64,000 bases of DNA from Ponticaulis profundi. GTDB taxonomy: Bacteria > Pseudomonadota > Alphaproteobacteria > Caulobacterales > Hyphomonadaceae. The stretch covers positions 367,749 to 431,748 of the forward strand of contig NZ_JBHSSW010000012.1 in assembly GCF_042659465.1 (NCBI RefSeq). Reading direction: 5' to 3'. A model generated the notes under the pieces. The model ran no database searches. It was not told the origin of the DNA and was given only the letters and a program-made list of their open reading frames with translations. The position numbers were made by a program, and so were the translations under genes. Shown here in pieces: positions 16,428 through 25,405 of the stretch (positions within the stretch are counted from its first letter, which is position 1; every line of letters begins with the position of its first letter).

Positions 16428-17648
16428 TTGCGGGTCGGCATCGATTTCGGAACATCAAACACCTCGGTCGCGGTAAAAACTCCTGATGGCGTGAAGCTGC
16501 TCGAGCTGGAGCCGGGGACGACATCCATCCCAACGGCGATTTTCTATGAGCTGTCGAGCAGGGATTATTCCATCGGCAATCCGGCGCTGGAGGATTATGA
16601 GGCAGGCGAAGATGGCCGGCTGATGCGGTCCATCAAGTCGGTTCTTGGCACCTCGCTCATCGAAGAGACCACGCAGATTGGCAATCGCGCGACGCCGTTC
16701 CGACAGGTCATTCTCGATTTCCTGAGCCAGCTTATGGCGAAAGTCGAAAAGACGACCGGCCAAAAGGTCACGCACGTTACGCAGGGCCGTCCTGTCTCCT
16801 TCAATGATGACGATCCATCCCGCGATGCCATGGCGCAGGCCGTGCTGGCAGACTGTCTGAAAGAGACAGGGGTGTTAGAGGTCGAGTTTCTGTTCGAACC
16901 TGTCGCCGCTGCGCGCTCGGTGAGGTTCGGCGATGATGGCGAGCGTATCGCGTTTGTCGTCGATATCGGCGGCGGTACGTCTGACTTCTCTGTCGTGCGT
17001 CTGACAGGCGGGGAGGATGGTTTCGAGGTGCTGGGCAGCTCGGGCGTCTATGTTGGCGGAAACGACTTTGACCGCATTCTGAGCTTCTTCGAACTGACAC
17101 CGCTCTTCGGGCGAACCGAAACGCTGGAGCTGAACGGCCTGCCAACGCCATCTGCGCCCTATGTCACCTTGTCCGACTGGAAGAGCCATAACCGGCTCTA
17201 TCTGCCAGCGGCGGCCAAGGAAATCGCCTGGATGCGCAAGTTCGGTCCATCCAGCAAAGGCATTCAGGCTCTGGAATATCTCGTCGAGAATTTCGAAGCG
17301 GGGCTTTATGCCCACAAGACCGAAGCCGCGAAGATTGCGCTCAGCGGCGCTGATGAAGCGGCATTCCACTATGATGCGGACGATATCCATCTCAGCAAGC
17401 ATCTCATGCGCGCAGCCTTCGAGGATCTGATCTCCGAAACCATCGCGACCATGCACCGTGTCGCAGATGCATGTCTTGCAGAGGCAGGCGTTCGCAAACC
17501 GGATGTCACCGATATCATCATGGTCGGCGGGTCGACCTTTATTCCTGCGGTGGAAGATGGCTTCCGGGCTGAATTCCCACAGGCCAGCCTTTCCGCCAAT
17601 GACCGCTTCGGAGCCGTCGCCAAAGGCCTTGCCTTGCATGGTGGCTGA
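16428..17648 (+). CDS. Hsp70-family protein (YegD-like)
   Basis: 406 residues from a TTG start supported by AGGGAGG 5 bases upstream. The actin/Hsp70 ATPase core is present: phosphate 1 loop VGIDFGTSNTSVAV at the N-terminus, connect/phosphate 2 FVVDIGGGTSDFSVV near residue 180, and the adenosine motif IIMVGGSTFIPAVEDGFRAE near the C-terminus. It has no DnaK-type substrate-binding domain and ends shortly after the ATPase fold, like YegD and other truncated Hsp70 relatives. Function beyond ATP binding is unknown. It stands alone between the petC terminator and mtnP. Confidence 0.9.
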   Translation: MRVGIDFGTSNTSVAVKTPDGVKLLELEPGTTSIPTAIFYELSSRDYSIGNPALEDYEAGEDGRLMRSIKSVLGTSLIEETTQIGNRATPFRQVILDFLSQLMAKVEKTTGQKVTHVTQGRPVSFNDDDPSRDAMAQAVLADCLKETGVLEVEFLFEPVAAARSVRFGDDGERIAFVVDIGGGTSDFSVVRLTGGEDGFEVLGSSGVYVGGNDFDRILSFFELTPLFGRTETLELNGLPTPSAPYVTLSDWKSHNRLYLPAAAKEIAWMRKFGPSSKGIQALEYLVENFEAGLYAHKTEAAKIALSGADEAAFHYDADDIHLSKHLMRAAFEDLISETIATMHRVADACLAEAGVRKPDVTDIIMVGGSTFIPAVEDGFRAEFPQASLSANDRFGAVAKGLALHGG

Positions 17649-17748
17649 AACACGCCCGAACACAGGCCTGTGAGACGATCATATCTATCCTTTGCGCACA
17701 GGCGTCAGGCTGCTAAATGCGAAGACTGATCGCGATGGAGTTCCTCAA

Positions 17749-18621
17749 ATGACGAAATGGACACTTGGTGTGCTGGGCGGGTCCGGCCTGTATGAAATTG
17801 ATGGCCTGGAGAATGCCCGTGAGGAACACATTGTCAGCCCATGGGGCGTGCCCTCTGGCAATGTCATGCGCGGCAATATCGGTGACGTGGAGCTGGTCTT
17901 CCTACCACGTCATGGCAAGGGGCACCGCCTTTCGCCGACGCATGTGAACTATCGCGCCAATATCGACGTGCTCAAACGCGCAGGCTGTACCGATATTCTC
18001 TCCATTTCAGCCGTCGGCTCTCTGCAGCAGCAATATGCGCCCGGCGAATTTGTCTTCATCGATCAGTTCATCGACCGCAGCTTTGCGCGCGAGAAGAGCT
18101 TTTTTGGTGAGGGCTGTGTGGCGCACGTTTCCATGGCGCATCCGATTTGCGAGCGCCTGTCTGGTCTCGCGCTTGAAGCGGGCAAGAGCGTCGGTGCGAC
18201 CTGCCATAAGGGCGGAACCTATCTCGTGATGGAAGGCCCGCAATTTTCGACCTATGCCGAAAGCCAGCTCTATCGCTCCTGGGGCTGCGATGTGATCGGC
18301 ATGACAAACATGCCAGAAGCCAAGCTCGCCCGCGAAGCGGAACTGCCTTACGCGACCGTTGCCATGGTGACCGATTATGATTGCTGGCACGAGGAAGAGG
18401 ACGACGTGTCCGTTGAGAACGTGCTCAAAATCATGAGCCAGAACTCGGCTTACGCCAAAGAGCTGATCAAGACGCTTGCGGCCAGACTTGGCACCATGCC
18501 GCGAGAGAATGGGACGCAGGGCATTGAGACCTGTCTCGACTTTGCGATCATGACACCGCCAGAGGTGCGCGATCCTGAACTGATGGCCAAGCTCGACGCC
18601 ATCGCCGGGAGAGTACTGTAG
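17749..18621 (+). CDS. mtnP: S-methyl-5'-thioadenosine phosphorylase
   Basis: 290 residues from the ATG at 17749, chosen because GGAG lies 8 bases upstream. MTAP signatures: LGVLGGSGLYEIDGL, SPWGVPSGNV, LPRHGKGHRLSPTHVNYRANI, the MEGPQFSTYAES block and IGMTNMPEAKLAREAELPYA. It cleaves methylthioadenosine with phosphate to adenine and methylthioribose-1-phosphate. The apt gene that recycles the released adenine is two genes downstream, so the cluster is a salvage unit for the by-product of polyamine or homoserine-lactone synthesis. Its TAG stop is immediately followed by the GST start. Confidence 0.96.
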   Translation: MTKWTLGVLGGSGLYEIDGLENAREEHIVSPWGVPSGNVMRGNIGDVELVFLPRHGKGHRLSPTHVNYRANIDVLKRAGCTDILSISAVGSLQQQYAPGEFVFIDQFIDRSFAREKSFFGEGCVAHVSMAHPICERLSGLALEAGKSVGATCHKGGTYLVMEGPQFSTYAESQLYRSWGCDVIGMTNMPEAKLAREAELPYATVAMVTDYDCWHEEEDDVSVENVLKIMSQNSAYAKELIKTLAARLGTMPRENGTQGIETCLDFAIMTPPEVRDPELMAKLDAIAGRVL

Positions 18622-19275
18622 ATGAGCCTGCCACATCTGATCCTCGGGAATGCGGTGTATTCCAGCTGGTCCATGCGCCCTTATCTGGTGCTGAAACGGG
18701 CCGGGATCGAGTTTACCACCGAATTTGTACCTTTGCGCACAGACGAGTTTCGAGACTATCTGCCGACGGTTTCGCCGCTCGGCCTCGTGCCGGTGCTGAA
18801 ACTCGGCAGTGATGCAATCGGCGATAGTCTCGCCATTTCGGAATGGGCTGCAGAAGAGGTTTCAGGCCTCTGGCCGAAAGATCCGGTCAAGCGCGCTCAG
18901 GCCCGTATGCTGGCAGGCCAGATGCATGCCGGTTTCATGGCGATACGCTCTGAAATGCCGATGAATCTCCGCCGTTATGCCGAGCCGCGTGAAGAACTTG
19001 ATGATGCCGTTGTCGCCGATATTTCAAAGCTCTGCCAGGCATGGGGCTCGGCGCTTTCGAAATCGGGCGGCCCCTTCCTGTTTGGTGACTGGTCCATCGC
19101 AGATGCCTTCTATACGCCGGTCGCAACACGGTTTCAGTCATATGACATCAGCCTGCCGCCAGAGCTGCAAATGTATAGCGAGCGCCTGCTCGACCAGCCG
19201 GAATATCTGGCCTGGAAAGCGATCGCAGACGCGGAAGACTGGATCATTGAGGATGTTGATCAGAACTTTTTCTGA
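18622..19275 (+). CDS. Glutathione S-transferase family protein
   Basis: 217 residues. The N-terminal half starts with LILGNAVYSSWSMRPYLVLKRAG, where the SSWSxRP element is typical of the GST subgroup that has a Ser near position 15, and continues with SPLGLVPVLKL (cis-Pro) and GDSLAISEWAAEE (Ser contact). The C-terminal helical domain carries GDWSIADAFYTPVATRF, the usual N-capping/ADA motif. The ATG follows the mtnP stop with no gap. The role in the mtnP-apt unit is unknown. Confidence 0.92.
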   Translation: MSLPHLILGNAVYSSWSMRPYLVLKRAGIEFTTEFVPLRTDEFRDYLPTVSPLGLVPVLKLGSDAIGDSLAISEWAAEEVSGLWPKDPVKRAQARMLAGQMHAGFMAIRSEMPMNLRRYAEPREELDDAVVADISKLCQAWGSALSKSGGPFLFGDWSIADAFYTPVATRFQSYDISLPPELQMYSERLLDQPEYLAWKAIADAEDWIIEDVDQNFF

Positions 19276-19333
19276 TTTAGTAAGACAGATACGCCACACA
19301 CAGACGGCAAACCGCTGAAACGGACAGAATTTC

Positions 19334-19861
19334 ATGGACCTGAAAGAGACCATCCGCACCATTCCGGATTATCCGAAGCCGGGCATCATGTTCCGCGATG
19401 TCACCACATTGCTGGGCCAGCCACGGGCGTTCCGCCAGGCGATTGATGAACTGGTCCAGCCTTATGCCGGCCTTGGCATCGACAAGGTCGCCGGTATCGA
19501 AGCGCGTGGCTTCATTCTGGGCGGCGCTGCGGCGCACCAGCTTTCAGCCGGTTTCGTTCCGCTGCGCAAGAAAGGCAAGCTGCCTTACAAGACGATCACC
19601 GAAAGCTATCAGCTGGAATATGGCGTCGATGAGATGGAAATGCACGAGGATGCCATCGTCAAAGGCGACCGTGTGCTTCTGGTCGATGACTTGATCGCGA
19701 CAGGCGGCACGGCGGAGGCGGCTATCAAGCTTCTGCGTCGTGCGGGCGCTGAGATTGTGGCGGCGGCTTTCGTGGTCGATCTGCCGGAACTCGGCGGCGC
19801 AGACCGGATTCGCGCACTTTCATGTGAGGTTCAGGCACTTATGGCTTTCGAGGGCCATTGA
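19334..19861 (+). CDS. apt: Adenine phosphoribosyltransferase
   Basis: 175 residues. The start DLKETIRTIPDYPKPGIMFRDVTTLL is diagnostic, together with GIEARGFILGGA and the PRPP-binding loop VLLVDDLIATGGTAEAA near residues 119-135. It converts adenine plus PRPP to AMP, completing the salvage route opened by the upstream mtnP. It begins 58 bases after the GST gene and is followed 45 bases later by clpP; no terminator is seen between them. Confidence 0.97.
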   Translation: MDLKETIRTIPDYPKPGIMFRDVTTLLGQPRAFRQAIDELVQPYAGLGIDKVAGIEARGFILGGAAAHQLSAGFVPLRKKGKLPYKTITESYQLEYGVDEMEMHEDAIVKGDRVLLVDDLIATGGTAEAAIKLLRRAGAEIVAAAFVVDLPELGGADRIRALSCEVQALMAFEGH

Positions 19862-19906
19862 CGCGGGCGAACGAACGTCACACCTATAAGAAAACTCGGA
19901 GTTGCT

Positions 19907-20497
19907 ATGTATCGTCTCGACGAAGAAGAAGAGTCCACACCAATCGCAGAGCCTAACAGCTTTCTGGAACAGGCGCTGTTCAAGGCGCGCACCATTCTGC
20001 TGACAGGTGGCATTGATGACAAACAGGCGCGCCGCGTCTGTGAACGCCTTCTGGCGCTTGCTGCACAAAGCACAGATCCCATTCTTCTGGTCCTGTCTTC
20101 ACCCGGCGGTCACGTCGAGTCCGGCGACATGATCCATGACATGGTGAAGTTTGTGCCTGCGCCGGTCAAAATTCTCGGCACGGGCTGGGTCGCAAGCGCT
20201 GGTGCGCTGATCTATTCCGCTGCGCAGAAAGAAAACCGTTTCTGCCTGCCAAACACCCGCTTCCTGCTTCATGAACCACGTGGCGGCGTTGGCGGTCAGG
20301 CATCTGACGTGGAGATCCAGGCACGCGAAATCATCAAGATGCGTGAGCGTCTGAACCGTATTTTCGCGGAAGCCACGGGCAAGACGCTGGAAGAGATCAA
20401 GAACGACACCGACCGCGACCACTGGATGAGCGCGCAGGAAGCTGTTGATTACGGCCTCGTTTCCAAGATCGTGACCAGCCAGAAAGAAGTGCTCTAA
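19907..20497 (+). CDS. ClpP-family serine protease (second-type paralogue)
   Basis: 196 residues. The ClpP fold is clear: ILLVLSSPGGHVESGDMIHDM, the nucleophile-elbow region GTGWVASAGALIYSAA (Ser within ASAG), FLLHEPRGGVGG (catalytic His) and NDTDRDHWMSAQEAVDYGLV (catalytic Asp). The sequence around the nucleophile differs from the canonical GQAASMGA and the N-terminal loop is short and acidic (YRLDEEEES). This marks it as a divergent paralogue rather than the main ClpP usually found next to clpX. It may form its own or mixed tetradecamers with ClpP. A terminator follows. Confidence 0.9.
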   Translation: MYRLDEEEESTPIAEPNSFLEQALFKARTILLTGGIDDKQARRVCERLLALAAQSTDPILLVLSSPGGHVESGDMIHDMVKFVPAPVKILGTGWVASAGALIYSAAQKENRFCLPNTRFLLHEPRGGVGGQASDVEIQAREIIKMRERLNRIFAEATGKTLEEIKNDTDRDHWMSAQEAVDYGLVSKIVTSQKEVL

Positions 20498-20521
20498 GCC
20501 GCTTTAGACAACCGTTATGAA

Positions 20522-20548
20522 AAGGGCGCCAATCGGCGCCCTTTTTTG
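20522..20548 (+). terminator. Terminator after the clpP paralogue
   Basis: GGGCGCC-AATC-GGCGCCC followed by six T, preceded by AAA. It lies in the 57-base gap between the clpP paralogue stop and the convergent phosphodiesterase gene and may serve the plus strand mainly. Confidence 0.92.
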
Positions 20549-20554
20549 TGTCTG

Positions 20555-21826
20555 CTATTTCAGCGCCGGGGCGACGTCGCCCAGATCACCGTCATTTTCG
20601 ACAGGTTCGACGCCTGCCAGCTTTGCCAGCAATGGATAGACGGAGACATTGTCAAAGCTGTCCAGTTCCACACCGGACTTGATGGCGGGGCCATTGGCAA
20701 TGAACAGCGCGGCCATTAGCGGGTCTGCCGGATCGAAGCCGTGATCTCCGCCGCTATTGCGCCATGCGCGCATCAAGGGCGTCTCATAGCGCCAGCCCGT
20801 ATCAGCCAGGCAGACAATCGCCGGGACGCGAGGGTTTTCGCCATAGGCAAAACGCTCCGGCAAGTCTTCCTTCTTCCAGCACTCGCCATGCTCGGACCGA
20901 CCCACCAGCGCTTCTTCCACGTCGGCTTCAAACCCTTCCTTCGGTGAGAGGCCAGCAAACGCACCTGTCCAGACGACATGCAGCTTGTTGATCGAAATCC
21001 GGTCCGTCAGGTCCATGATCTGGTCGTCGGCAATCGGTGCCATGCCATGGTCGGCGACAATGACCAGATTGGTATGCTCGCGCAGACCGCGTGCTTCCAG
21101 CCCCTCCAGCAGGCGCTCCAGTGAGGCATCAACCTGCGCCATGGCCGAATTGGTCTTCGGATTATCCGGTCCGTAGATATGGCCGGCCGTGTCGACAATA
21201 TCGAAATAGAGCGTCGCAAATCCCGGCAGCTCATCTTCCGGCTTGTCCAGCCAGGCGAGCAGCATGTCGACGCGGGCAAAGTCAGGAAGCTTCTGATCGA
21301 ACATAGCGTGATCACTTGGGCGCACGCCGTGGATCTCATAGTCAGAGCCCGGCCAGAACATGGTCGCCGTTTTGATGCCCTGCTTTTCGGCGCTCACCCA
21401 GAGCGGCGTGCCCTGATCCCACCAGGCCGGGTTCGACGCGACGGCGCGGTTTGGCAGGGTGAAGATGACGCCCGGCATGGATGGATCTTCCATCGTGTTG
21501 TTGATCATGCCGTTTTTGTCAGGGCGCAGACCGGTAATCAGCGTGTAGTGATTGGGAAAGGTCTTGGAAGGAAACGAGGGGCGCATGGCCGCGTGGGCGC
21601 CGGTCTCAGCCAGCTCTTTCAGAACCGGTGTATAGCCGCGGTCCAGATAGTCTGCCCGAAACCCGTCAATCGAGACGAGAATGGTCAGCTTGCTTTCAGC
21701 CGACGCTTCTGCGGTGCTGACGCCTGCCGCGTCGGTCTGGCTGACCTCTGGCGTCGGTGTGTTTGTGGCGCACGCCGCAAGCGCAAGCGAGGCCCCCAAA
21801 GTGATCAGAAATCGTAGTTTGCCCAT
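20555..21826 (-). CDS. Nucleotide pyrophosphatase/phosphodiesterase-family lipoprotein
   Basis: 423 residues. The signal peptide ends in a lipobox (ASLALAACAT), so the mature protein is a lipoprotein in the envelope. The alkaline-phosphatase superfamily NPP pattern is visible: LVSIDGFRADYLDRG (first metal site), FPSKTFPNHYTLITGLRP with the Thr nucleophile, YFDIVDTAGHIYGPD, VIVADHGMAPI and a late HGFDPADPLM. It should hydrolyse phosphodiester or pyrophosphate bonds of nucleotides or phospholipid head groups. It stands alone, convergent with the clpP paralogue. Confidence 0.93.
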   Translation of the reverse strand: MGKLRFLITLGASLALAACATNTPTPEVSQTDAAGVSTAEASAESKLTILVSIDGFRADYLDRGYTPVLKELAETGAHAAMRPSFPSKTFPNHYTLITGLRPDKNGMINNTMEDPSMPGVIFTLPNRAVASNPAWWDQGTPLWVSAEKQGIKTATMFWPGSDYEIHGVRPSDHAMFDQKLPDFARVDMLLAWLDKPEDELPGFATLYFDIVDTAGHIYGPDNPKTNSAMAQVDASLERLLEGLEARGLREHTNLVIVADHGMAPIADDQIMDLTDRISINKLHVVWTGAFAGLSPKEGFEADVEEALVGRSEHGECWKKEDLPERFAYGENPRVPAIVCLADTGWRYETPLMRAWRNSGGDHGFDPADPLMAALFIANGPAIKSGVELDSFDNVSVYPLLAKLAGVEPVENDGDLGDVAPALK

Positions 21827-22014
21827 GACCTATTGCTAGCGCATGTTTATGACGCAGCGACAACGAAAAAGTTATCTGCTTTATGCAGAATGTGAATTCG
21901 CCGGGATCTCCATTGATTTAATCTCCGGCACACAACATGTTCTGACCTGAGTGACGAAGGACTGAGTGCGTGACGTCTTGCGGATGTAACAGACTGGCCA
22001 GGCAACAGGCGCCC

Positions 22015-22440
22015 ATGGCGCGTGTACTGAAAGCTGTGTCTGCGCTCTTCGTCGCAATCGCGCTGTTCACGGCGCAGTCTGCCTGCGCCTGCCTGCCGGG
22101 CAGTCATGATCACCATGTCGCAAAGTCTGCTCAGCCCGCTCCGCTCATGGCGATGGCCGTGATGGAGGATGGCGGGCCGTGTCATGACGAGGCCGCGCCG
22201 ACAGAGCGTACGCATGCGCATGAATGCCCGCGTCTGCCCGATCTGCAGAAAGCGGCGTCGGCTGATCTGAACAAACCTGTTCTGCAAAAAGCCAATCTGA
22301 CCTTCCCGGCCATACATCAGATCGCTCTGGCTGAGCCGCTCACCTTTGCGCGTGCTTATGAAGGGCGGCGCGAGAAACCGCCCTCGGCCGGTCCGCCGGG
22401 GGATAGCCCCGTGACGCTGAAAGTCCGCCTTCTGAATTGA
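22015..22440 (+). CDS. Small His/Cys-rich exported protein at the head of the copper cassette
   Basis: 141 residues from the ATG at 22015; an in-frame TTG/ATG opening at 21970 lengthens a non-conserved leader. The N-terminus is a signal peptide (ARVLKAVSALFVAIALFTAQ). The mature part has metal-binding-looking clusters: CACLPGSHDHH, GGPCHDEAA and ERTHAHECP. No known domain is recognised. Its position 84 bases before copA suggests a periplasmic copper-binding or sensing accessory, which is inference from residues and context. Confidence 0.7.
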   Translation: MARVLKAVSALFVAIALFTAQSACACLPGSHDHHVAKSAQPAPLMAMAVMEDGGPCHDEAAPTERTHAHECPRLPDLQKAASADLNKPVLQKANLTFPAIHQIALAEPLTFARAYEGRREKPPSAGPPGDSPVTLKVRLLN

Positions 22441-22524
22441 GATCTGTGCGCTGACGTCAATGACGTTCTCCGCATCTGGCTGCTTTGCTGCAGCGTTCTT
22501 CTCAAATCGACCTGAAGGTTATTC

Positions 22525-24519
22525 ATGTTTTCCCGACGACATTTTCTGGGCGCAGGTGCTGCAAGTGCCTTTGCCCTGTCCGGCGCTTCGCTCTTGCCCG
22601 CCTGGGCCAGACCTGCCTCTGCCGGCAATACCGGCCTCAACACGCTTACGGGCACGGAGTTCGATCTCCATGTCAGCCAGTTCCCTGTCATGATCAATGG
22701 CCGCAAAGGCCTGGCAACAGGCGTCAATCACACCCTGCCAGCACCCCTGATCCGCTTTCGTGAAGGCGATGACATCACGCTGAATGTTCACAATATGCTG
22801 GATGTGGATACCAGCATTCACTGGCACGGCCTGCTCGTCCCGTTCGAGATGGATGGCGTGCCGGGCGTGACCTTTCCGGGCATTCGTGCTGGGGAAACCT
22901 TCAGCTATCGCTTCTCCGTGCCGCAGAATGGCACCTATTGGTATCACTCACATTCCGGTCTGCAGGAGCAGGCAGGCCATTACGGCCCGCTGATCATTGA
23001 TCCGGCAGGTGAAGATCCCGTCGGCTATGACCGCGAATATGTGATGGTGCTCTCTGACTGGAGTTTTGAAGACCCGGAGCGCATCTTCGCCAAGCTGAAA
23101 AAGGCGAGTGACACGTATAATTTCCAGGAACGCACCATTCCGGACTTCCTCGAAGATGTCGGCGAGAACGGTCTGTCGAAAACCCTCTCTGACCGGGCCA
23201 TGTGGGGCAGTATGCGGATGAGCCCGCGCGACATATCTGATGTCACCGGTTCGACCTATCACTTCCTGATCAATGGTCACACCACGTTCGATAACTGGAA
23301 TGGCGTGTTCAATCCAGGCGAACGGGTGCGGCTGCGCATCATCAACGCGTCAGCCATGACCATCTTCAATGTGCGCATGCCAGACCTGCCCATGACGGTG
23401 GTCCAGGCTGATGGCCTGCATGTGCAGCCTCTGGAGGTCGATGAATTCCAGATTGGCGTGGCAGAGACCTATGACGTGATCATCGAACCACCCGCTGAAA
23501 AGGCTTATGCCTTTGTCGCAGAAGCTATTGATCGGTCGGGGCAGGCAGTGGCGACCTTCGGCCCGCAGCCAGGCATGCGTGCGACAGCGCCTGAGCTTCG
23601 CGCCATTCCAACGCTGACCATGGCGGATATGGGCATGGACCACGCCATGCATGGTGACATGTCCGGCCACGACCATGCGCCTGACATGGACATGTCAAAG
23701 TCATCCAGCGGCGGCATGGAGATGGATCACAGCATGCACGGCAAGAAGACGCCGGACATGAAAATGGACATGGATATGTCCGGCATGGATCACGAGATGC
23801 ACGGGCCTGGCGCATCCGGTGACTGGCCGGTCGAGCGTCCTGAGCTGGAGAAAGGGCCGAGCGTTTCCAATATTGCAGCCATGCCGATGGCGCGGCTGGA
23901 TGATCCGGGCCTTGGTCTGGAAGATGTCCCGCACCGTGTGCTGCGTTATTCCGATCTGCGCAGTCTGGAGATGAACCCGGATATGCGCGCGCCGGAACGT
24001 GAGATCGAGATCCACCTCACCTCAAATATGGAACGCTATATGTGGTCCTTTGACGGGGTGCGCTTCTCGGAAATCAGAGAAGCCATTCAGTTCCGGCAGG
24101 GGGAGCGTGTCCGTGTGACTCTGGTGAACAACACCATGATGTCTCACCCGATCCATTTGCACGGCATGTTCTTTGATCTGGTCAATGGTGGCGGGCACCA
24201 TCGCCCGCGCAAGCACACCGTCATCGTGAAACCGGCTGAAAAGCTCTCCTTCGACGTGTCGGCGGACCATGTCGGCGACTGGGCTTTCCACTGCCACCTG
24301 CTTTTCCACATGCATGCTGGTATGATGCAGGTTGTGTCTGTCCTGCCGGACGGGCGCATGGGGACGATGAGCGACCATAAGGCCCATCCTCCTGAACACA
24401 AAAAGCACCCGCCCGAGCATAAAGCGCACCCGCCGGGCCATGGCGATCACAAAATGCCGGATAAGAGCATGACGGATCATCCAATGGATATGGATCACGA
24501 CATGAAGGGAGATGCGTGA
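22525..24519 (+). CDS. copA: Copper-resistance multicopper oxidase
   Basis: 664 residues with a Tat signal (SRRHFLGAGAASAFALSG). Three cupredoxin domains carry the type 2/3 and type 1 copper ligands: HWHGLLVPFEMDG, WYHSHSGLQEQ, HPIHLHGMFFDL and HCHLLFHMHAGMMQ. A long Met/His/Asp-rich segment near residues 370-430 (repeats of MDHxMHG and DMDMS) and a His/Pro-rich C-terminal tail (EHKKHPPEHKAHPPGHG) are typical copper-sequestering regions of CopA/PcoA. It oxidises Cu(I) to Cu(II) in the periplasm. Its stop overlaps the copB start by 4 bases. Confidence 0.96.
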   Translation: MFSRRHFLGAGAASAFALSGASLLPAWARPASAGNTGLNTLTGTEFDLHVSQFPVMINGRKGLATGVNHTLPAPLIRFREGDDITLNVHNMLDVDTSIHWHGLLVPFEMDGVPGVTFPGIRAGETFSYRFSVPQNGTYWYHSHSGLQEQAGHYGPLIIDPAGEDPVGYDREYVMVLSDWSFEDPERIFAKLKKASDTYNFQERTIPDFLEDVGENGLSKTLSDRAMWGSMRMSPRDISDVTGSTYHFLINGHTTFDNWNGVFNPGERVRLRIINASAMTIFNVRMPDLPMTVVQADGLHVQPLEVDEFQIGVAETYDVIIEPPAEKAYAFVAEAIDRSGQAVATFGPQPGMRATAPELRAIPTLTMADMGMDHAMHGDMSGHDHAPDMDMSKSSSGGMEMDHSMHGKKTPDMKMDMDMSGMDHEMHGPGASGDWPVERPELEKGPSVSNIAAMPMARLDDPGLGLEDVPHRVLRYSDLRSLEMNPDMRAPEREIEIHLTSNMERYMWSFDGVRFSEIREAIQFRQGERVRVTLVNNTMMSHPIHLHGMFFDLVNGGGHHRPRKHTVIVKPAEKLSFDVSADHVGDWAFHCHLLFHMHAGMMQVVSVLPDGRMGTMSDHKAHPPEHKKHPPEHKAHPPGHGDHKMPDKSMTDHPMDMDHDMKGDA

Positions 24520-25316
24520 TGCGAAATATGATGTTCCTCAGTGCAGCAGCCATCTGGGCGTTTTCGGCACCTCTTGCGACCGCTCAGCATGATCACAATG
24601 CCAAACCCTGGTCCCAGGCCAATGCCTATTGGGATGATGACGACATGGATGATGCCCGCAGCGCGGTGTTGCACCATCATGGCGACAGCGCCTTCCTCAT
24701 GTTCAATCTGGACCGTCTGGAATGGCAGTCTGATGATGAAGAGGATATGGCCGTCTGGGATGGTGAAATCTGGTATGGCGGTGACATCAACAAGCTCACC
24801 ATCAAGTCAGAGGGTGAATACAGCTTCGAGGAAGATGAACTCGAAGAAGCGGAAATCCAGCTGCTCTGGTCGCGTGCCATATCTCCATACTGGGATTTGC
24901 AGACAGGCCTTCGCTATGATCTGGAACCGAAGGGGCGCACCCATGCCGTGCTCGGTTTTCAGGGCATGGCGCCTTATCGCTTTGAAGTGGATGGCGCGTT
25001 CTTCCTCAGCTCTGACGGAGAGCTTTCAGCCTCTGCCGAGGTCGAATATGAGCTGATGCTGACACAAAGGCTCGAGCTCAGCCCGCGTCTCGAACTTGGC
25101 TGGTCCGCGAAGGACATTCCGGAACTGGAAACCGGTCAGGGCTTTACTGATGCCGCGCTGGGGCTTCGCCTCAGCTATGATGTCATCCGGGAGTTCTCAC
25201 CCTATGTCGGTGTCGAATGGCAGAGCGCGCTCGGCGATACCAAAGACATGATGGAAGCGGCGGGCGGTGAAACCGACCGAACCGTTTTCCTGATCGGTCT
25301 GCGCGCCTGGTATTGA
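24516..25316 (+). CDS. copB: Copper resistance protein B (outer membrane)
   Basis: 266 residues with a signal peptide (MMFLSAAAIWAFSAPLATA). The CopB family core is visible: VLHHHGDSAFLMFNLDRLEW, WDGEIWYGGDINKLTIKSEGE, LLWSRAISPYWDLQTGLRYD and a C-terminal strand ending in RAWY. The predicted structure is an outer-membrane beta barrel. The N-terminal Met/His-rich stretch seen in longer CopB proteins is short here, its role perhaps covered by the metal-rich CopA. It is translationally coupled to copA through ATGA. Confidence 0.95.
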   Translation: MMRNMMFLSAAAIWAFSAPLATAQHDHNAKPWSQANAYWDDDDMDDARSAVLHHHGDSAFLMFNLDRLEWQSDDEEDMAVWDGEIWYGGDINKLTIKSEGEYSFEEDELEEAEIQLLWSRAISPYWDLQTGLRYDLEPKGRTHAVLGFQGMAPYRFEVDGAFFLSSDGELSASAEVEYELMLTQRLELSPRLELGWSAKDIPELETGQGFTDAALGLRLSYDVIREFSPYVGVEWQSALGDTKDMMEAAGGETDRTVFLIGLRAWY

Positions 25317-25321
25317 TCGTC

Positions 25322-25405
25322 AAAAGCTCCCGTTTTTCTGCGTCGGAACCATCCTGCCAAAGGCTGCGTTGGTTATTAGCTGACAGGAAAAACGGGAGTG
25401 CTTTT
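25322..25405 (+). promoter_or_regulatory. Long-range hairpin overlapping the DUF305 gene start (attenuator or terminator)
   Basis: Left arm 25322-25340 (AAAAGC + TCCCGTTTTTC + TG) pairs with right arm 25384-25405 (CA, GGAAAAACGGGA, two-base bulge, GCTTTT), about 19 pairs around a 43-base loop, followed at once by a run of seven T (25402-25408). The right arm contains the purine-rich GGGAG and the first possible start codon of the DUF305 gene. It can be read as a terminator of copAB or as a structure that hides the ribosome site of the next gene; the sequence alone does not decide. Confidence 0.6.
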
